In this document: in pieces, positions 23,368-32,320 of the stretch
Layout: every line of letters starts with the position of its first letter
Numbering within the stretch: the first letter of the stretch is position 1
Assembly (NCBI RefSeq): GCF_024449025.1
Contig: NZ_JAHLKM010000016.1
Location: 1 to 63,691, forward strand
DNA from: Natronomonas aquatica
GTDB lineage: Archaea > Halobacteriota > Halobacteria > Halobacteriales > Haloarculaceae
Length of the DNA: 63,691 bases
Direction of reading: 5' to 3'
Translations under genes and position numbers: made by a program
The notes under the pieces: model-generated
The model's database searches: none
What the model was told of the DNA's origin: nothing
Seen by the model: only the letters and a program-made list of their open reading frames with translations

Positions 23368-24273
23368 ATGGGAACCGGCGACGTCTATGCGGTCGACGCT
23401 GTGCCGAACTGCTACTACGTCGATACCGGCATGTACGGCACGTCCGGATACGGCTCGGTATACATTTACGATACTGAACGGCCGGCGATCGTCGATACCG
23501 GTATCGGGACGAACTACGAATACGTCCTCGACGCCATGGCGGAGATCGGCATCGCGTCCTCGGAGCTGGCGTCGATGCTCGTGACCCACGTCCACCTCGA
23601 TCACGCCGGCGGGGCGGGCTTTCTCGCGGCCGAAACCGACGCCGACGTGTACGTCCACGAAAGCGGTGCGTCGTTTCTCGCCGACCCCGAGAAGCTCTGG
23701 GAGGGGACGAAGGCGGCCGTCGGCGAGCAGATCCAGTTCTACACCGAGCCCCGACCCGTTCCCGAAAGCCGGATCGAGCCGATCAAGGAGGGGTCGACGA
23801 TCGACCTCGGCTCCCGGACACTCGGGGTCCACCACGCCCCGGGGCATGCGTTCCATCAGGTGGTGTTCCACGACACCGATGCTGACGCCGTCTTCTCGGC
23901 CGACGCTGCCGGGATCTACGCGCGCCACGTCGGAACGATCTTCGAGACGTCCCCGCCGCCGGGGTTCGACCTCGGAGAAGTCCTCGATGACGCCCGGATG
24001 ATCCGGCGGCTGGATCCCGAAACGATCTGTTATGGACACTTCGGGCCGGCTGACGCCGACGGCCGCCTCGAGACGTACATCGACGTGATAACCGGGTGGG
24101 TAGAGTCGGTCGAAAAAAAGCGGGCCGAACTCGAAGACGACGATGCGGTCGTCGAGCACTTCGTCGAGACGTCGCCGGTAACCGACGTGTGGGAGGGGCC
24201 GAAGGGTCCCGAGGAGGTCAGGCTCAACGTCCGCGGCGTGTTGCACTACCTCGACAGTCGGTCGGAAGAGTGA
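23368..24273 (+). CDS. Metallo-beta-lactamase fold hydrolase
   Basis: 301 residues. The metal motif THVHLDHAGGAG (about 77-88) is H-x-H-x-D-H; further ligands lie in APGHAFHQVVF, SADAAG and YGHFGP. This is the glyoxalase II/hydrolase type, substrate unknown. ATG 23368 was preferred to ATG 23344 because a TATA-like CTTTAATG sits about 27 nt before it. The longer open frame back to 22867 is antisense to serS and rejected. The C-terminus carries a coiled, charged segment (ESVEKKRAELEDDDAVV). Confidence 0.9.
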   Translation: MGTGDVYAVDAVPNCYYVDTGMYGTSGYGSVYIYDTERPAIVDTGIGTNYEYVLDAMAEIGIASSELASMLVTHVHLDHAGGAGFLAAETDADVYVHESGASFLADPEKLWEGTKAAVGEQIQFYTEPRPVPESRIEPIKEGSTIDLGSRTLGVHHAPGHAFHQVVFHDTDADAVFSADAAGIYARHVGTIFETSPPPGFDLGEVLDDARMIRRLDPETICYGHFGPADADGRLETYIDVITGWVESVEKKRAELEDDDAVVEHFVETSPVTDVWEGPKGPEEVRLNVRGVLHYLDSRSEE

Positions 24274-24321
24274 AATCGGCCGTCAGCCACCGATCGGGGT
24301 CGGGGGACGTATCGCCCGAAG

Positions 24322-25302
24322 TTACGGCGGCTCTGCCCCGGGGAGGTCCGTCTCGATCTCGAGTTCGCCGGCGACCTCCGTCAGGAGTTCGCCTTTGACC
24401 TCGGAGGTTCGCGTTTCGATCTCGGCGAGAAGCGGCGGCCCGAACTCCTCGCGGACGCGCCGGAGCCGCTTTCGTTCGGTTTCGACCCGGTCGCGCAGGT
24501 ATCGCGCGCCTCGGCCGTTCTCCTCGTCGTCGGGCGAGGGCGTCAGCCGGTTTGCGACAAGCCCCCGAACGGACAGCCCCGACTCGGCCATCGCCTCGAT
24601 GGCACGTTCCGTCTCGTTCAACGAGAGCTCGTCGGGGTTCAACACGAAAAAGAAGGCGGCGTCCTCTCGGAGCGTCTCGCCGGCGAATTCGAAGAACTCC
24701 TTGCGCTTCTGGAGCCGATCGAGGACGGGATCGCCGTCCATCACCCGGCGCGGTTCGTTGCTTCCGATCGCGGCCTTCTCGAAGAGGTCGATGCTCGTCC
24801 GGCGTTTGTACATCAGCCGGTCGATCCACTCCTCTAGGAGTTCCGGCAGCCCCAAGAGCCGGAGCGTACTCCCCGTGGGGGAGGTATCGAAGACGACCCG
24901 GTCGTAGGGGTCGGCCGAGCGCATCACCTCGATGAACCGATCGAAGAGCGCCGATTCGTAGGCCCCCGGCGTGTCGTGGGCCATCTCTAGCTGTCGGTTG
25001 ATCTCGTTGACCATCGCCGCCGAGACCTGCTCGGAGAGGTCCTCCCTGATCTCGTTGAGGTGGCGGGTGACCTCCTCTTCGGGGTCGATCTGCATCGCTT
25101 TGAGGTTGTCAATCCCCTCGACTGGGCGGGCGTCGTCGTCGAACGGCTGATCGAAGACGTCGGTCACCGAGTGGGCCGGATCCGTCGAGACGACGAGCGT
25201 GTCGTACCCGTCACGGGCCGACTGGACGGCGTAGGCACAGGAGACGGTCGTCTTGCCGACGCCGCCCTTGCCGCCGAAGAAGACGAACGGCTCCATGCTC
25301 AT
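24322..25302 (-). CDS. ArsA/Get3-family ATPase
   Basis: 326 residues. Deviant Walker A GGKGGVGKTT (about 10-19), switch motifs STDPAHSVTDVF and FDTSPTGSTLRLL are diagnostic. Archaeal Get3/ArsA proteins handle tail-anchored membrane proteins or, in arsenic operons, arsenite export. No arsB/arsR neighbour is present, so a Get3-like role is more likely (inference). A 98-residue gene lies 28 nt upstream in the same direction and may be co-transcribed. Confidence 0.9.
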   Translation of the reverse strand: MSMEPFVFFGGKGGVGKTTVSCAYAVQSARDGYDTLVVSTDPAHSVTDVFDQPFDDDARPVEGIDNLKAMQIDPEEEVTRHLNEIREDLSEQVSAAMVNEINRQLEMAHDTPGAYESALFDRFIEVMRSADPYDRVVFDTSPTGSTLRLLGLPELLEEWIDRLMYKRRTSIDLFEKAAIGSNEPRRVMDGDPVLDRLQKRKEFFEFAGETLREDAAFFFVLNPDELSLNETERAIEAMAESGLSVRGLVANRLTPSPDDEENGRGARYLRDRVETERKRLRRVREEFGPPLLAEIETRTSEVKGELLTEVAGELEIETDLPGAEPP

Positions 25303-25330
25303 CGACCTCCGGGGTGGTGTGGCACGGTCA

Positions 25331-25627
25331 TCAGAAGTGATACTGCTGGCCCTTGCGTTCGATGTAGGAATCCCGATCCCACAGCCGCCGTTCCCAGGCC
25401 TCGAACTCGTCTTCGAGGTACGGAAGCAACTCGGCGGTGTAATACGAGACCGGCGACGGGATGCCGAACGCGTCGGGGAAACACGCGAGGACGAACGCGT
25501 CCTCGGCGTCCTCGGCCTCCTTTTCGATCTTCTCGTAGGCCGGATGCGAGATCATTCCGTGGTACAGTCCCCGGAGCCACTCCTCGAGGGTGAGCCGGAA
25601 CGATTCGATCCGATCGGCGAGGGTCAT
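25331..25627 (-). CDS. Conserved 98-aa acidic helical protein, partner of the Get3-like ATPase
   Basis: 98 residues, mainly helical, with LADRIESFRLTLEEWLRGLYHGMISHP at the N-terminus and a Trp/Tyr-rich end (EAWERRLWDRDSYI). No metal motif, signal or membrane helix. I do not recognise a named family. It begins an apparent two-gene unit with the Get3-like ATPase and is divergent from the CobW-type gene. Confidence 0.7.
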   Translation of the reverse strand: MTLADRIESFRLTLEEWLRGLYHGMISHPAYEKIEKEAEDAEDAFVLACFPDAFGIPSPVSYYTAELLPYLEDEFEAWERRLWDRDSYIERKGQQYHF

Positions 25628-25754
25628 TCGTCACAACGATCACCCGCCGCGAACTAATACCTGTCGCGAATTCGTGCGACCGCCGAAACACAGAAACGGT
25701 CGCCGGAGCGGTGAGCGGCGGCGCTTTCAAGAGGATCGACGCCGTCGTCCCGGT

Positions 25755-27053
25755 ATGAGTACCGATACGGGCCACGGGAACATCCCGGTGACGATCCTCT
25801 CGGGGAGCCTCGGCGCCGGCAAGACGACGCTTTTGAACCACCTGCTGGCCGAGGCCGACAACCGCCGTATCGCCGTCCTCGTCAACGACATGGGGACGGT
25901 GAACGTCGACGCCGAACTCATCGCTGAGGGGTCGGAACTGGACGTCGACGACGGCGTCGCCGAACTGTCGAACGGCTGTATCTGCTGTGAGCTGCAGGAC
26001 GATCTGGAGACCGCCGTCGTCCGGCTGGCGCGGGACCAGTCCTTCGATCACCTCGTCGTAGAGCCGTCGGGGATCTCCGAACCGGCGCCGATCGCCCGGC
26101 TTTTCACCACCGAATCGCGCGTCGCGGCCCGATACGACGTCGACTGTATCGTCTGTGTGCTGGATACGCCGTACTTCCTCGAGATGTTCTCCGGCGGGGA
26201 GGTCGAACGGCGCGGCGAGGAGGGCGATCGGCCGCTGTCGGATCTCCTCGTCGAGCAGGTCGAAACCGCGAACGTCGTCCTGCTCAACAAGACCGACCGC
26301 TGTAGCGACGAGGAACTCGAGCGGGCGGCCGGCCTCGTGGCCGGGCTCCAGCCCGACGTCGAGACGATCCCCACGGAGTTTTCCGATGTCGATCCGGACC
26401 TGATACTCGATACCGGCCGCTTCGACCGCGGGCGGATGCAGGAACTGCCCGCCTGGAAGCGGTTGCTGGAGGAAGACGAAACGGAGGGAGAGGAAACGGA
26501 GGGAGAGGAAACGACGGAGGCGGACGGTCATCGAGATCGACACGACCGGGATCACGACCACAACCACGGACATGATAACGAACACGATCACGAACACGAT
26601 CACGCCCACCCGGACGAGGTTTACGGTGTCGATTCCTTTACTTACCGTCGCAGACAGCCGTTCGATCCGGAACACGTCGCGGCGGTCCTCCGTGAGCTAC
26701 CGCCGTCGATCGTCCGGGCGAAAGGGACCGTCTGGATCGCAGGCATCGATCTCCGGATCACGCTGAGCGTCGCCGGGCCGTCGGTGCGGGCGACCGCACA
26801 GGGACCGTGGCTCGCCTCTCTCCCAGAGATCGAACGGGAGATGTACCGCTCGAACCGGCCGGAACTGGAGTGGCACAAGGAACACGGCGATCGCCGGACC
26901 GAACTGGTGTTCATCGGGACCGAGTACGACCGGGACGCGATCGAGACCGCCCTCGATGGGGCCCTGGTCGATCCCAGCTCCGGAACCGGGGCGGCTCCGG
27001 ACGGCGGACCGTTCCCCGTGGAGGCTGGCGAAGAGACCGTTCTCAGGGAGTAG
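25755..27053 (+). CDS. CobW/COG0523 (ZNG1-like) metallochaperone GTPase
   Basis: 432 residues from ATG 25755. Walker A GSLGAGKTT (17-25), the metal-binding GCICC (74-78), and the guanine motif NKTD are all present. Residues about 235-290 form an acidic repeat (EGEETEGEE) followed by a His/Asp-rich run (HDHNHGHDNEH), a probable metal-binding loop. The C-terminal CobW domain follows. The family loads zinc or cobalt into target proteins; the target is unknown here. The upstream open frame to 25590 has no family match. Confidence 0.9.
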   Translation: MSTDTGHGNIPVTILSGSLGAGKTTLLNHLLAEADNRRIAVLVNDMGTVNVDAELIAEGSELDVDDGVAELSNGCICCELQDDLETAVVRLARDQSFDHLVVEPSGISEPAPIARLFTTESRVAARYDVDCIVCVLDTPYFLEMFSGGEVERRGEEGDRPLSDLLVEQVETANVVLLNKTDRCSDEELERAAGLVAGLQPDVETIPTEFSDVDPDLILDTGRFDRGRMQELPAWKRLLEEDETEGEETEGEETTEADGHRDRHDRDHDHNHGHDNEHDHEHDHAHPDEVYGVDSFTYRRRQPFDPEHVAAVLRELPPSIVRAKGTVWIAGIDLRITLSVAGPSVRATAQGPWLASLPEIEREMYRSNRPELEWHKEHGDRRTELVFIGTEYDRDAIETALDGALVDPSSGTGAAPDGGPFPVEAGEETVLRE

Positions 27054-27057
27054 GTCC

Positions 27058-27273
27058 TCAGCAGGCGCAGTCCCGTCCCGAGGAGCGCTCGAACCGCATC
27101 GTCTCCCCGCAGTCCGGACAGTCTACGTCCTCACCGGGATCGACGTCCAACTCGACGTCGCGGATACGGTTGCTGCAGTCGTCACACCAGTAAGCACCTT
27201 TCGAGCCGTCGTCCGGCCGTCCCTTCGGCGACGGGGAGGCGAAGGCGTCCTTGACGCTGTCGATGAGTCCCAT
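27058..27273 (-). CDS. Zinc-ribbon protein, 71 aa
   Basis: 71 residues from ATG 27273. Two knuckles are visible, CDDC (about 31-34) and CPDC (about 53-56), and the protein ends in CAC. The N-terminus is GLIDSVKDAFASPSPKGR, then a basic/acidic linker. The stop is 5 nt from the convergent CobW-type gene stop; the proximity to a zinc GTPase is suggestive but not evidence of a link. Confidence 0.75.
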   Translation of the reverse strand: MGLIDSVKDAFASPSPKGRPDDGSKGAYWCDDCSNRIRDVELDVDPGEDVDCPDCGETMRFERSSGRDCAC

Positions 27274-27347
27274 ACCGGCGTTCGTTCGGCCACACATACA
27301 ACGTTCTCGCGGCTGTGTGTCAGTGCCACACGGCCGCGAGCACCCGG

Positions 27348-27752
27348 TCAGGCCTCGGCAGCGATCCGATCGAGCAGCCGGTCCAGTTCGCCCCGCCGTT
27401 TCCAGGCGGCCAGACGATCCGAGAAGGGCAACGGGACGGCGATCGAGACGGACGACCGGACCGAGACCCGCGAGCCCTCGTTTTCCGGGGCGGCGGTGAG
27501 CCACGTCTCCATCGACTCGAAGGGCCCGGCCTCGCCGGCCTGCGTGTAGTAGAACCCGCGATCGATCGGCTCGAAACGCAGCGTGAACGTCAGTCCGGGA
27601 CCCGAGACGGTCACCAGCGTCCCCTCGTCGGATTCGATAGTCGCTTCGACCGAAAAGCTCCCCTCGAGTTTGACGATCCGGGCCGGATCGAGCAGCCCCT
27701 CGAGTTCACGCGGCGTCGAGGGGACGAACCGGGAGCGCTCGATCTCGCGCAT
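27348..27752 (-). CDS. SRPBCC (START/polyketide-cyclase-like) family protein
   Basis: 134 residues. The pattern of an N-terminal strand (REIERSRFVPSTPRELEGLL), long antiparallel sheet and a C-terminal amphipathic helix (WKRRGELDRLLDRIAAEA) fits the SRPBCC hydrophobic-pocket fold. Ligand unknown. A clear TATA (TTTATATATG on the minus strand, about 27772-27782) sits some 27 nt before ATG 27752, so the mRNA is probably leaderless. Confidence 0.75.
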   Translation of the reverse strand: MREIERSRFVPSTPRELEGLLDPARIVKLEGSFSVEATIESDEGTLVTVSGPGLTFTLRFEPIDRGFYYTQAGEAGPFESMETWLTAAPENEGSRVSVRSSVSIAVPLPFSDRLAAWKRRGELDRLLDRIAAEA

Positions 27753-27815
27753 ACCCGGAGCTTGCGGCCGTTCATATATAAATCGGGGCGGCTGTTCGTG
27801 ATAATTCGGCGGCTG

Positions 27816-28130
27816 TCACCTGAGGAAAAGCGGGAGCGTCAACCCGAGCAGGAGAACGCCGAACGCCAGCGCCCCGTAGAGCAACCGTTCGGCGCGTATC
27901 TCGACCGACGTCTCCGCCGGCGGGTAGGCGTCCCACACCTGCCAGTAGAACGAACCGACGACGACGGCGACGGAAACCGCGGCCGCACACAACAGAGCGA
28001 CCGGAAGCGAGAGGCCGAACGCCTGGCCGTACAGCGGACCGAGCGACAGCGTCAGCATACAGCCCAGCCCGGACACGACGGCGAACGGGACCGGATCGAT
28101 CGGGGTTCCGTGCCGGTTCGAAAGCGGCAT
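27816..28130 (-). CDS. Small membrane protein, three predicted TM segments
   Basis: 104 residues from ATG 28130. Hydrophobic stretches at about 13-33 (VPFAVVSGLGCMLTLSLGPL), 41-60 (LPVALLCAAAVSVAVVVGSF) and 83-103. A polar PPAETSVEIRAER loop lies between TM2 and TM3. No family recognised. Divergent from another tiny membrane protein gene at 28180; the pair may share a promoter region. Confidence 0.7.
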   Translation of the reverse strand: MPLSNRHGTPIDPVPFAVVSGLGCMLTLSLGPLYGQAFGLSLPVALLCAAAVSVAVVVGSFYWQVWDAYPPAETSVEIRAERLLYGALAFGVLLLGLTLPLFLR

Positions 28131-28179
28131 ACCCCTGCTTTGTCGACAGAACAATAAACCCTCCGCCGGTGTCTCCGGC

Positions 28180-28398
28180 ATGGACGAGGGCGATCCGAAG
28201 GGGTTCGATGAGGGGATCTCCGGCAGTCGGGGGGACCCCCGTGTCCTGTTCCTGTTGAACGTGGTCCTGTCGGCCTCGTTCGGAGCGACGGTCGTCTGGG
28301 GGCTGTCGCTGCTCGATGCGGCGGAACTGTCGCTGATGAACGTCGCGACCGCGACGGTCGTGCTCTTCGCGTTGACGTATCTCGTTACGAACAGTTGA
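28180..28398 (+). CDS. Small membrane protein, two predicted TM segments
   Basis: 72 residues. Acidic, Gly-rich N-terminus (1-22), then two hydrophobic segments at about 23-43 (VLFLLNVVLSASFGATVVWG) and 50-70. No catalytic residues. The gene is divergent from 27816-28130, with 49 nt between starts. Confidence 0.62.
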   Translation: MDEGDPKGFDEGISGSRGDPRVLFLLNVVLSASFGATVVWGLSLLDAAELSLMNVATATVVLFALTYLVTNS

Positions 28399-28434
28399 AA
28401 CGGACGCGAGGAGAGTTGAAACGGACCGGAGGGC

Positions 28435-28644
28435 CTACCGGCCGTAGGTGAACCGCTGGACAGCGGCGTTGAGACGGGCGCCGATCCTGCTGAGCCAGAC
28501 GGCCGGCGAGATCCGGCTGAACGTCTCGCTGTCGACTTCGATCCGCTCGTCGCCGAACGGATCGCGTTCCTCGCCGTCGACGGCGGCGTCGACGACCGTC
28601 GTCATCGAACACCGGCCGCAGGCTTCGGTCTTCTTTTCGGTCAT
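28435..28644 (-). CDS. Small haloarchaeal protein, 69 aa, with a CGRC knuckle
   Basis: 69 residues from ATG 28644 (TEKKTEACGRCSMTTVVDAA). The single Cys pair CGRC could bind metal in a dimer or form a disulfide. A middle acidic part (GEERDPFGDERIEVDSE) leads to a C-terminal amphipathic stretch (VWLSRIGARLNAAVQRFTYG). Its family is unknown to me. The longer frame to 28704 is less likely because TATA-like sequence precedes 28644. Confidence 0.6.
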   Translation of the reverse strand: MTEKKTEACGRCSMTTVVDAAVDGEERDPFGDERIEVDSETFSRISPAVWLSRIGARLNAAVQRFTYGR

Positions 28645-28747
28645 ACCCTCGAATACGCGGACGAACTGATTAAAATCTGTCCTGGTTCTGCATCGGCTCC
28701 GCACGGCCGTCGATGGCTATTTGCGGACCCTCGTCATACGGTGGCAC

Positions 28748-28891
28748 ATGAGACGACGATCCGTCGACGGGGCGGCCACCGAAGGGATCCTCGAACGGCT
28801 ACGGGCGCGTCGGACGGCGTCGAACGACGGGCGGACCGTCCGGACGAACACGACACAGGCCGAACGCGGTCGTGAGGACGAGAGACGATGA
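28748..28891 (+). CDS. Possible 47-aa Arg-rich protein, first in a three-gene unit
   Basis: ATG 28748 to TGA 28889-28891 encodes an arginine-rich peptide starting MRRRSVDGAATEGILERLRA. Its stop overlaps the next start by 4 nt (ATGA), the same coupling seen between 28888-29556 and 29553-30173. That coupling is the main reason to believe it. The basic composition is unusual for a haloarchaeal protein, so an untranslated leader is possible. Confidence 0.4.
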   Translation: MRRRSVDGAATEGILERLRARRTASNDGRTVRTNTTQAERGREDERR

Positions 28892-29556
28892 GCGGAGCAG
28901 AAGAGAGCGACCCGTCCGGGAGGACTAACGAGGGATACGAGGCCGAGCGCTCGGCCGACGCCGCCGCGGCCGAACTCCCCGAGGAGATCCGCGAGGCCGT
29001 CCCCGAGTGGGATGACGAGTATCTGGACCGGGTGAGCGACCGGCTGATGTACAACTACGACCTCGAACGGGACCGGCACGTCCACGGTGAGCGCTGGGAG
29101 ATGTACGGCGAAATGCGCGTGCTCAACCAAAAGCAGTTCTTCCACCCGGCGTTGAGCTACGCCGACCACGAGACCGAAGAGTACCTCTTCGTCCGCCGCG
29201 AACCGCGACCGACCGTCGCCGAACTGCGCCGATTGGTCGATTTGGGACACGAGATCGCCGACGAGCGGATCGTCGCCGACGAGGAACACTTCGGGACGGA
29301 CGTCACGTTCGTCCTCGTCTGCGAGGAACTCCCCGACGACGTCGCCGGGTTCGTCCCGGGGTTCCGCGAACGGGAGTTGCTGAAGTTCGGATATTACGGC
29401 CACTACGACGTGAACCTCGTCGTCGTCGTCCCCGAAGCCGAACGGGCGGTCGCGAGCGAAGCCGCCGACGTCGCCGAAGCGTTCACGCTCTGGAAGGACG
29501 TCACCGAACCCGAGGAAGGGTTCCTCTCGCGGTTCGCGAAACGGTTCTGGAGATGA
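28888..29556 (+). CDS. Conserved haloarchaeal protein, 222 aa, function unknown
   Basis: 222 residues. The first 30 are acidic and disordered; the rest is a mixed alpha/beta domain with stretches such as YLDRVSDRLMYNYDLERDR and KFGYYGHYDVNLVVVVPEAE. It lacks membrane segments and motifs I can name (perhaps DUF8052; from memory and unsure). It is translationally coupled by 4-nt overlaps to the short upstream frame and to the downstream lipoprotein gene. Confidence 0.75.
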   Translation: MSGAEESDPSGRTNEGYEAERSADAAAAELPEEIREAVPEWDDEYLDRVSDRLMYNYDLERDRHVHGERWEMYGEMRVLNQKQFFHPALSYADHETEEYLFVRREPRPTVAELRRLVDLGHEIADERIVADEEHFGTDVTFVLVCEELPDDVAGFVPGFRERELLKFGYYGHYDVNLVVVVPEAERAVASEAADVAEAFTLWKDVTEPEEGFLSRFAKRFWR

Positions 29557-30173
29557 GACCGCCGCGAACAACGAGACGGGGGCTTCTCGTCGGCGGGACG
29601 GTTGCACTGGCCGGCTGTGGACTCCGGCCGGGGGAAAGCGAGCCGATCGAGGCAACCGCGACGACGCCGGCCGAACTCCCGGAGGCTGCGGCCACCGAAG
29701 CGGGTTACAGTCTGGAAACCGAGGACGAACGCACCATCGAGACGACGGTCACCGCGGAGATCTCCGGGGACGTCGAAACCACCGCCAGACGCGAAGTGAA
29801 CGCGACCGTTTTCCGTCGGGTCTACACCGACGGAGCCTCGGCCCGGTTCGGCGTCGTCACCGCCCCGCTGGTGGATCTACTGGAGGGTTCGGAGCTCCGT
29901 CGTGATCCCGTCATCGCGTTAGACGACGCGACGGCCATCGAGCACGCGACAGGACGGGCTATCAGCGATCCGACAGCCGACGGCGACGTTTCGGTCGTCC
30001 TGCTCGGGGCCGAAACGACAGGGGTCCGACTCGGCGGGACTGTCGACGGGACGGCAGTCAGCGTCGTCCGGGCGAGCGTGTCCGCGGGCGAAGACGGCGT
30101 TACGGCCGTCGCACTCGTTCCCTCTTCGGGGACGGTCCCGTCGCTTTTCGAGGACGTCCGTCGCGGCGAATAA
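29553..30173 (+). CDS. Tat-exported lipoprotein (DUF6517-like)
   Basis: 206 residues. N-terminal RPPRTTRRGLLVGGTVALAGCG has a twin-arginine motif and a lipobox (ALAGC), so export by Tat and lipid anchoring at Cys22 is expected. The mature part is acidic and beta-rich; I recall it as the DUF6517 family of haloarchaeal lipoproteins. It closes a coupled unit with the 222-residue protein. Its 3' end faces cstA. Confidence 0.8.
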   Translation: MRPPRTTRRGLLVGGTVALAGCGLRPGESEPIEATATTPAELPEAAATEAGYSLETEDERTIETTVTAEISGDVETTARREVNATVFRRVYTDGASARFGVVTAPLVDLLEGSELRRDPVIALDDATAIEHATGRAISDPTADGDVSVVLLGAETTGVRLGGTVDGTAVSVVRASVSAGEDGVTAVALVPSSGTVPSLFEDVRRGE

Positions 30174-30189
30174 AAAAGTACGCAGCGGC

Positions 30190-32025
30190 TCAGTCGTCGC
30201 CCGGTTCGGCGGCCGGGGTTTCCGGCCCGCCACGTGCTTCGGAGATGCTCCGATAACCGAGTCGGACCAAAAGAAGCGCCAGCGTTATCAACACGACCGC
30301 GAGCACCATCTGGACGCCCGCGGAGATCGCCCCCTCAGTCGTCTCGGCGCCGCCCTGGATCAGGTTGACATAGAGGTTCTCATAGAACGCGAGCCACGCC
30401 AGCCCCAGCACCGTGATCGTGACCATGATCGCCATCGGGATGCCGGTCGAGGCGAGCTGTTTCGTCTCGTCCCAGTTGGCGATCCAGACGGTCGCCGTGA
30501 GCAACGCGAGCGCGGCGAGCAGCTGGTTCGCGCCGCCGAACAGTCCCCACAGAACGACCCACTGCCCGGAGATGACCATGAGGTACGCCGGGATGATCTG
30601 GATGAGCGGGTTGGTGTAGCGACCGCGCGCGATCGAGCCGATGTCGGCGCTCAGCCCGGTATCTGTCCGGCCGGGGGTCGTCCCGACGATCTCCTCCATC
30701 ATGTATCGGCCGAGCCGGACGGCCGTGTCAGTGGAGGTGAGCAGGAAGCTCACGAGAACGAGCGCCATGAACACCGAGCCGACCGTCTCGGGGATACTGA
30801 GGCTCGTCAGGATGAGGCCGCCACCGGAGGCGAAGTTCGGGAGCGCGGCACCGATGCCGCCGCCGGGCTCGGCGAAACCCCACACGGCAAGCGTCGACAG
30901 CGCCGTCGCGGCCAGAAGACCCTCACCGAGCATCCCGCCGTAGCCGATCAGTCGGGCGTCGGTTTCCTTGTCGAGTTGTTTCGCCGTCGTCCCCGAGGAG
31001 ACCAGCGAGTGAAAGCCGCTGATCGTCCCGCAGGCGATGGTGATAAACAGAAGCGGGAACAGCGGCAAGAACACCGACTCGACGCCCCAGAAGCCGTTGA
31101 ACGCACCGATCGTCGAGTCGATGACGAGGGGTTCCGAGGAGGTGCCGAGGATCGTTCCGACGATGATCGCGATGATCGCTCCGCCGACACCGGTGTACAG
31201 CAGGAACGACGAGAGGTAATCGCGCGGCTGGAGCAACACCCACACCGGGAGTGCGCTCGCGATCGCGCCGTACACCATGATAACCGGGATCCAGCCGGCG
31301 GTGTTGCCGCCGAGCGCCGCGGCACCCGGAACCCAGTCTCCGGAGCCGCCGAGAAGGACGATCGTTCCGGTCGGGTAGTCACCGGCGAAAAGCGCCACCG
31401 GATACTGGAGCCCGACCCAGACCGCCGCGAAGATTCCGGCGACGAACACGACCGTCCCCGGGATGAACGGACCGTCGAGTTGGTACAGATACACCCCGAA
31501 AACCAGCGCCAGCAGGACATAGAGGAACGACGCGGTCACGACCTGCGGGAAGGCGTTGAACACGATCCCGACGACCAACGCGAAGACGGCGACGACGAGG
31601 ATGATCGTTATGAACGCGAACCAAAGCAGCATGTTCTTGCCGCCCTCGCCGACGTATTCACCGACGATGTACCCGATCGATTTCCCCTCGTGTCGGAGCG
31701 ACCCCGACAGCGAGACGAAGTCGTGGACAGCCCCCATGAGGGGATTCCCTATCGCGACCCAAAGCAGTGCGGGCACCCACCCCCAGACGGCCCCGGCCGT
31801 GATGGGGCCGACGATAGGTGCCCCCCCGGCGATGCTCGAGAAGTGATGCCCGAGCAACACCGGCTTCTTCGAGGGTACGTACTCCTGTCCGTCTTCGTAT
31901 TTGTGTGCTGGCGTTTCCCGTTCCTCGTCGAGATCGACGAACCGTGCCAGGTACCGCGAGTACCCGACGTATCCGACGGTGAACGTTACTAACACTGCCG
32001 CCACGATCCATATTACCTGTGTCAT
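30190..32025 (-). CDS. cstA: Carbon starvation protein A (CstA), peptide/pyruvate transporter family
   Basis: About 611 residues with some 16 hydrophobic segments. CstA landmarks are GHHFSSIAGGAPIVGPI near residue 62, WVPALLWVAIGNPLMGAVHDF, and SGFHSLVSSGTTAKQLDKE in the middle. CstA members import peptides or pyruvate (family knowledge). ATG 32025 was preferred over GTG 32037 since a TTTATC box lies about 20-25 nt upstream. An AT-rich 295-nt promoter region separates it from the divergent Cas4-like gene. Confidence 0.93.
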   Translation of the reverse strand: MTQVIWIVAAVLVTFTVGYVGYSRYLARFVDLDEERETPAHKYEDGQEYVPSKKPVLLGHHFSSIAGGAPIVGPITAGAVWGWVPALLWVAIGNPLMGAVHDFVSLSGSLRHEGKSIGYIVGEYVGEGGKNMLLWFAFITIILVVAVFALVVGIVFNAFPQVVTASFLYVLLALVFGVYLYQLDGPFIPGTVVFVAGIFAAVWVGLQYPVALFAGDYPTGTIVLLGGSGDWVPGAAALGGNTAGWIPVIMVYGAIASALPVWVLLQPRDYLSSFLLYTGVGGAIIAIIVGTILGTSSEPLVIDSTIGAFNGFWGVESVFLPLFPLLFITIACGTISGFHSLVSSGTTAKQLDKETDARLIGYGGMLGEGLLAATALSTLAVWGFAEPGGGIGAALPNFASGGGLILTSLSIPETVGSVFMALVLVSFLLTSTDTAVRLGRYMMEEIVGTTPGRTDTGLSADIGSIARGRYTNPLIQIIPAYLMVISGQWVVLWGLFGGANQLLAALALLTATVWIANWDETKQLASTGIPMAIMVTITVLGLAWLAFYENLYVNLIQGGAETTEGAISAGVQMVLAVVLITLALLLVRLGYRSISEARGGPETPAAEPGDD

Positions 32026-32286
32026 GAGCGAATCCACACTGATAAACGCGTATCAGTGTCTTAAAACTGTAGAAAAAGTTAATATTAATTAGTAGGACTT
32101 GCCCGCAAAGGCTTTGACTTAAAAATATCCGGAGAGTGTGCGGGTTTCACACAAACATAGAGGGAGAAACACGTCGGGGAAGAGACATCGAGAGAACACT
32201 GTGATCATCCTCCCGAGACCGTTCCAGAACCGGTCGGGACCGACACGAGTATAAACGACGTTGGAGGCCTCAGACGCTCGAAGGCG

Positions 32287-32297
32287 AGTATTTATAC
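32287..32297 (+). promoter_or_regulatory. TATA box of the Cas4-like gene
   Basis: GTATTTATACG is centred about 28 nt before GTG 32321, so the transcript should begin at the start codon. This supports GTG 32321 over the longer frame from 32261. The rest of 32026-32286 is AT-rich promoter sequence without a recognisable gene. Confidence 0.6.
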
Positions 32298-32320
32298 GGG
32301 AAAGCGGGACCAGACTGCCC

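Noticed and set aside
25299-26675. 458-aa minus-strand frame opposite the CobW-type gene
   Set aside because: The CobW motifs are on the plus strand; this is its shadow.
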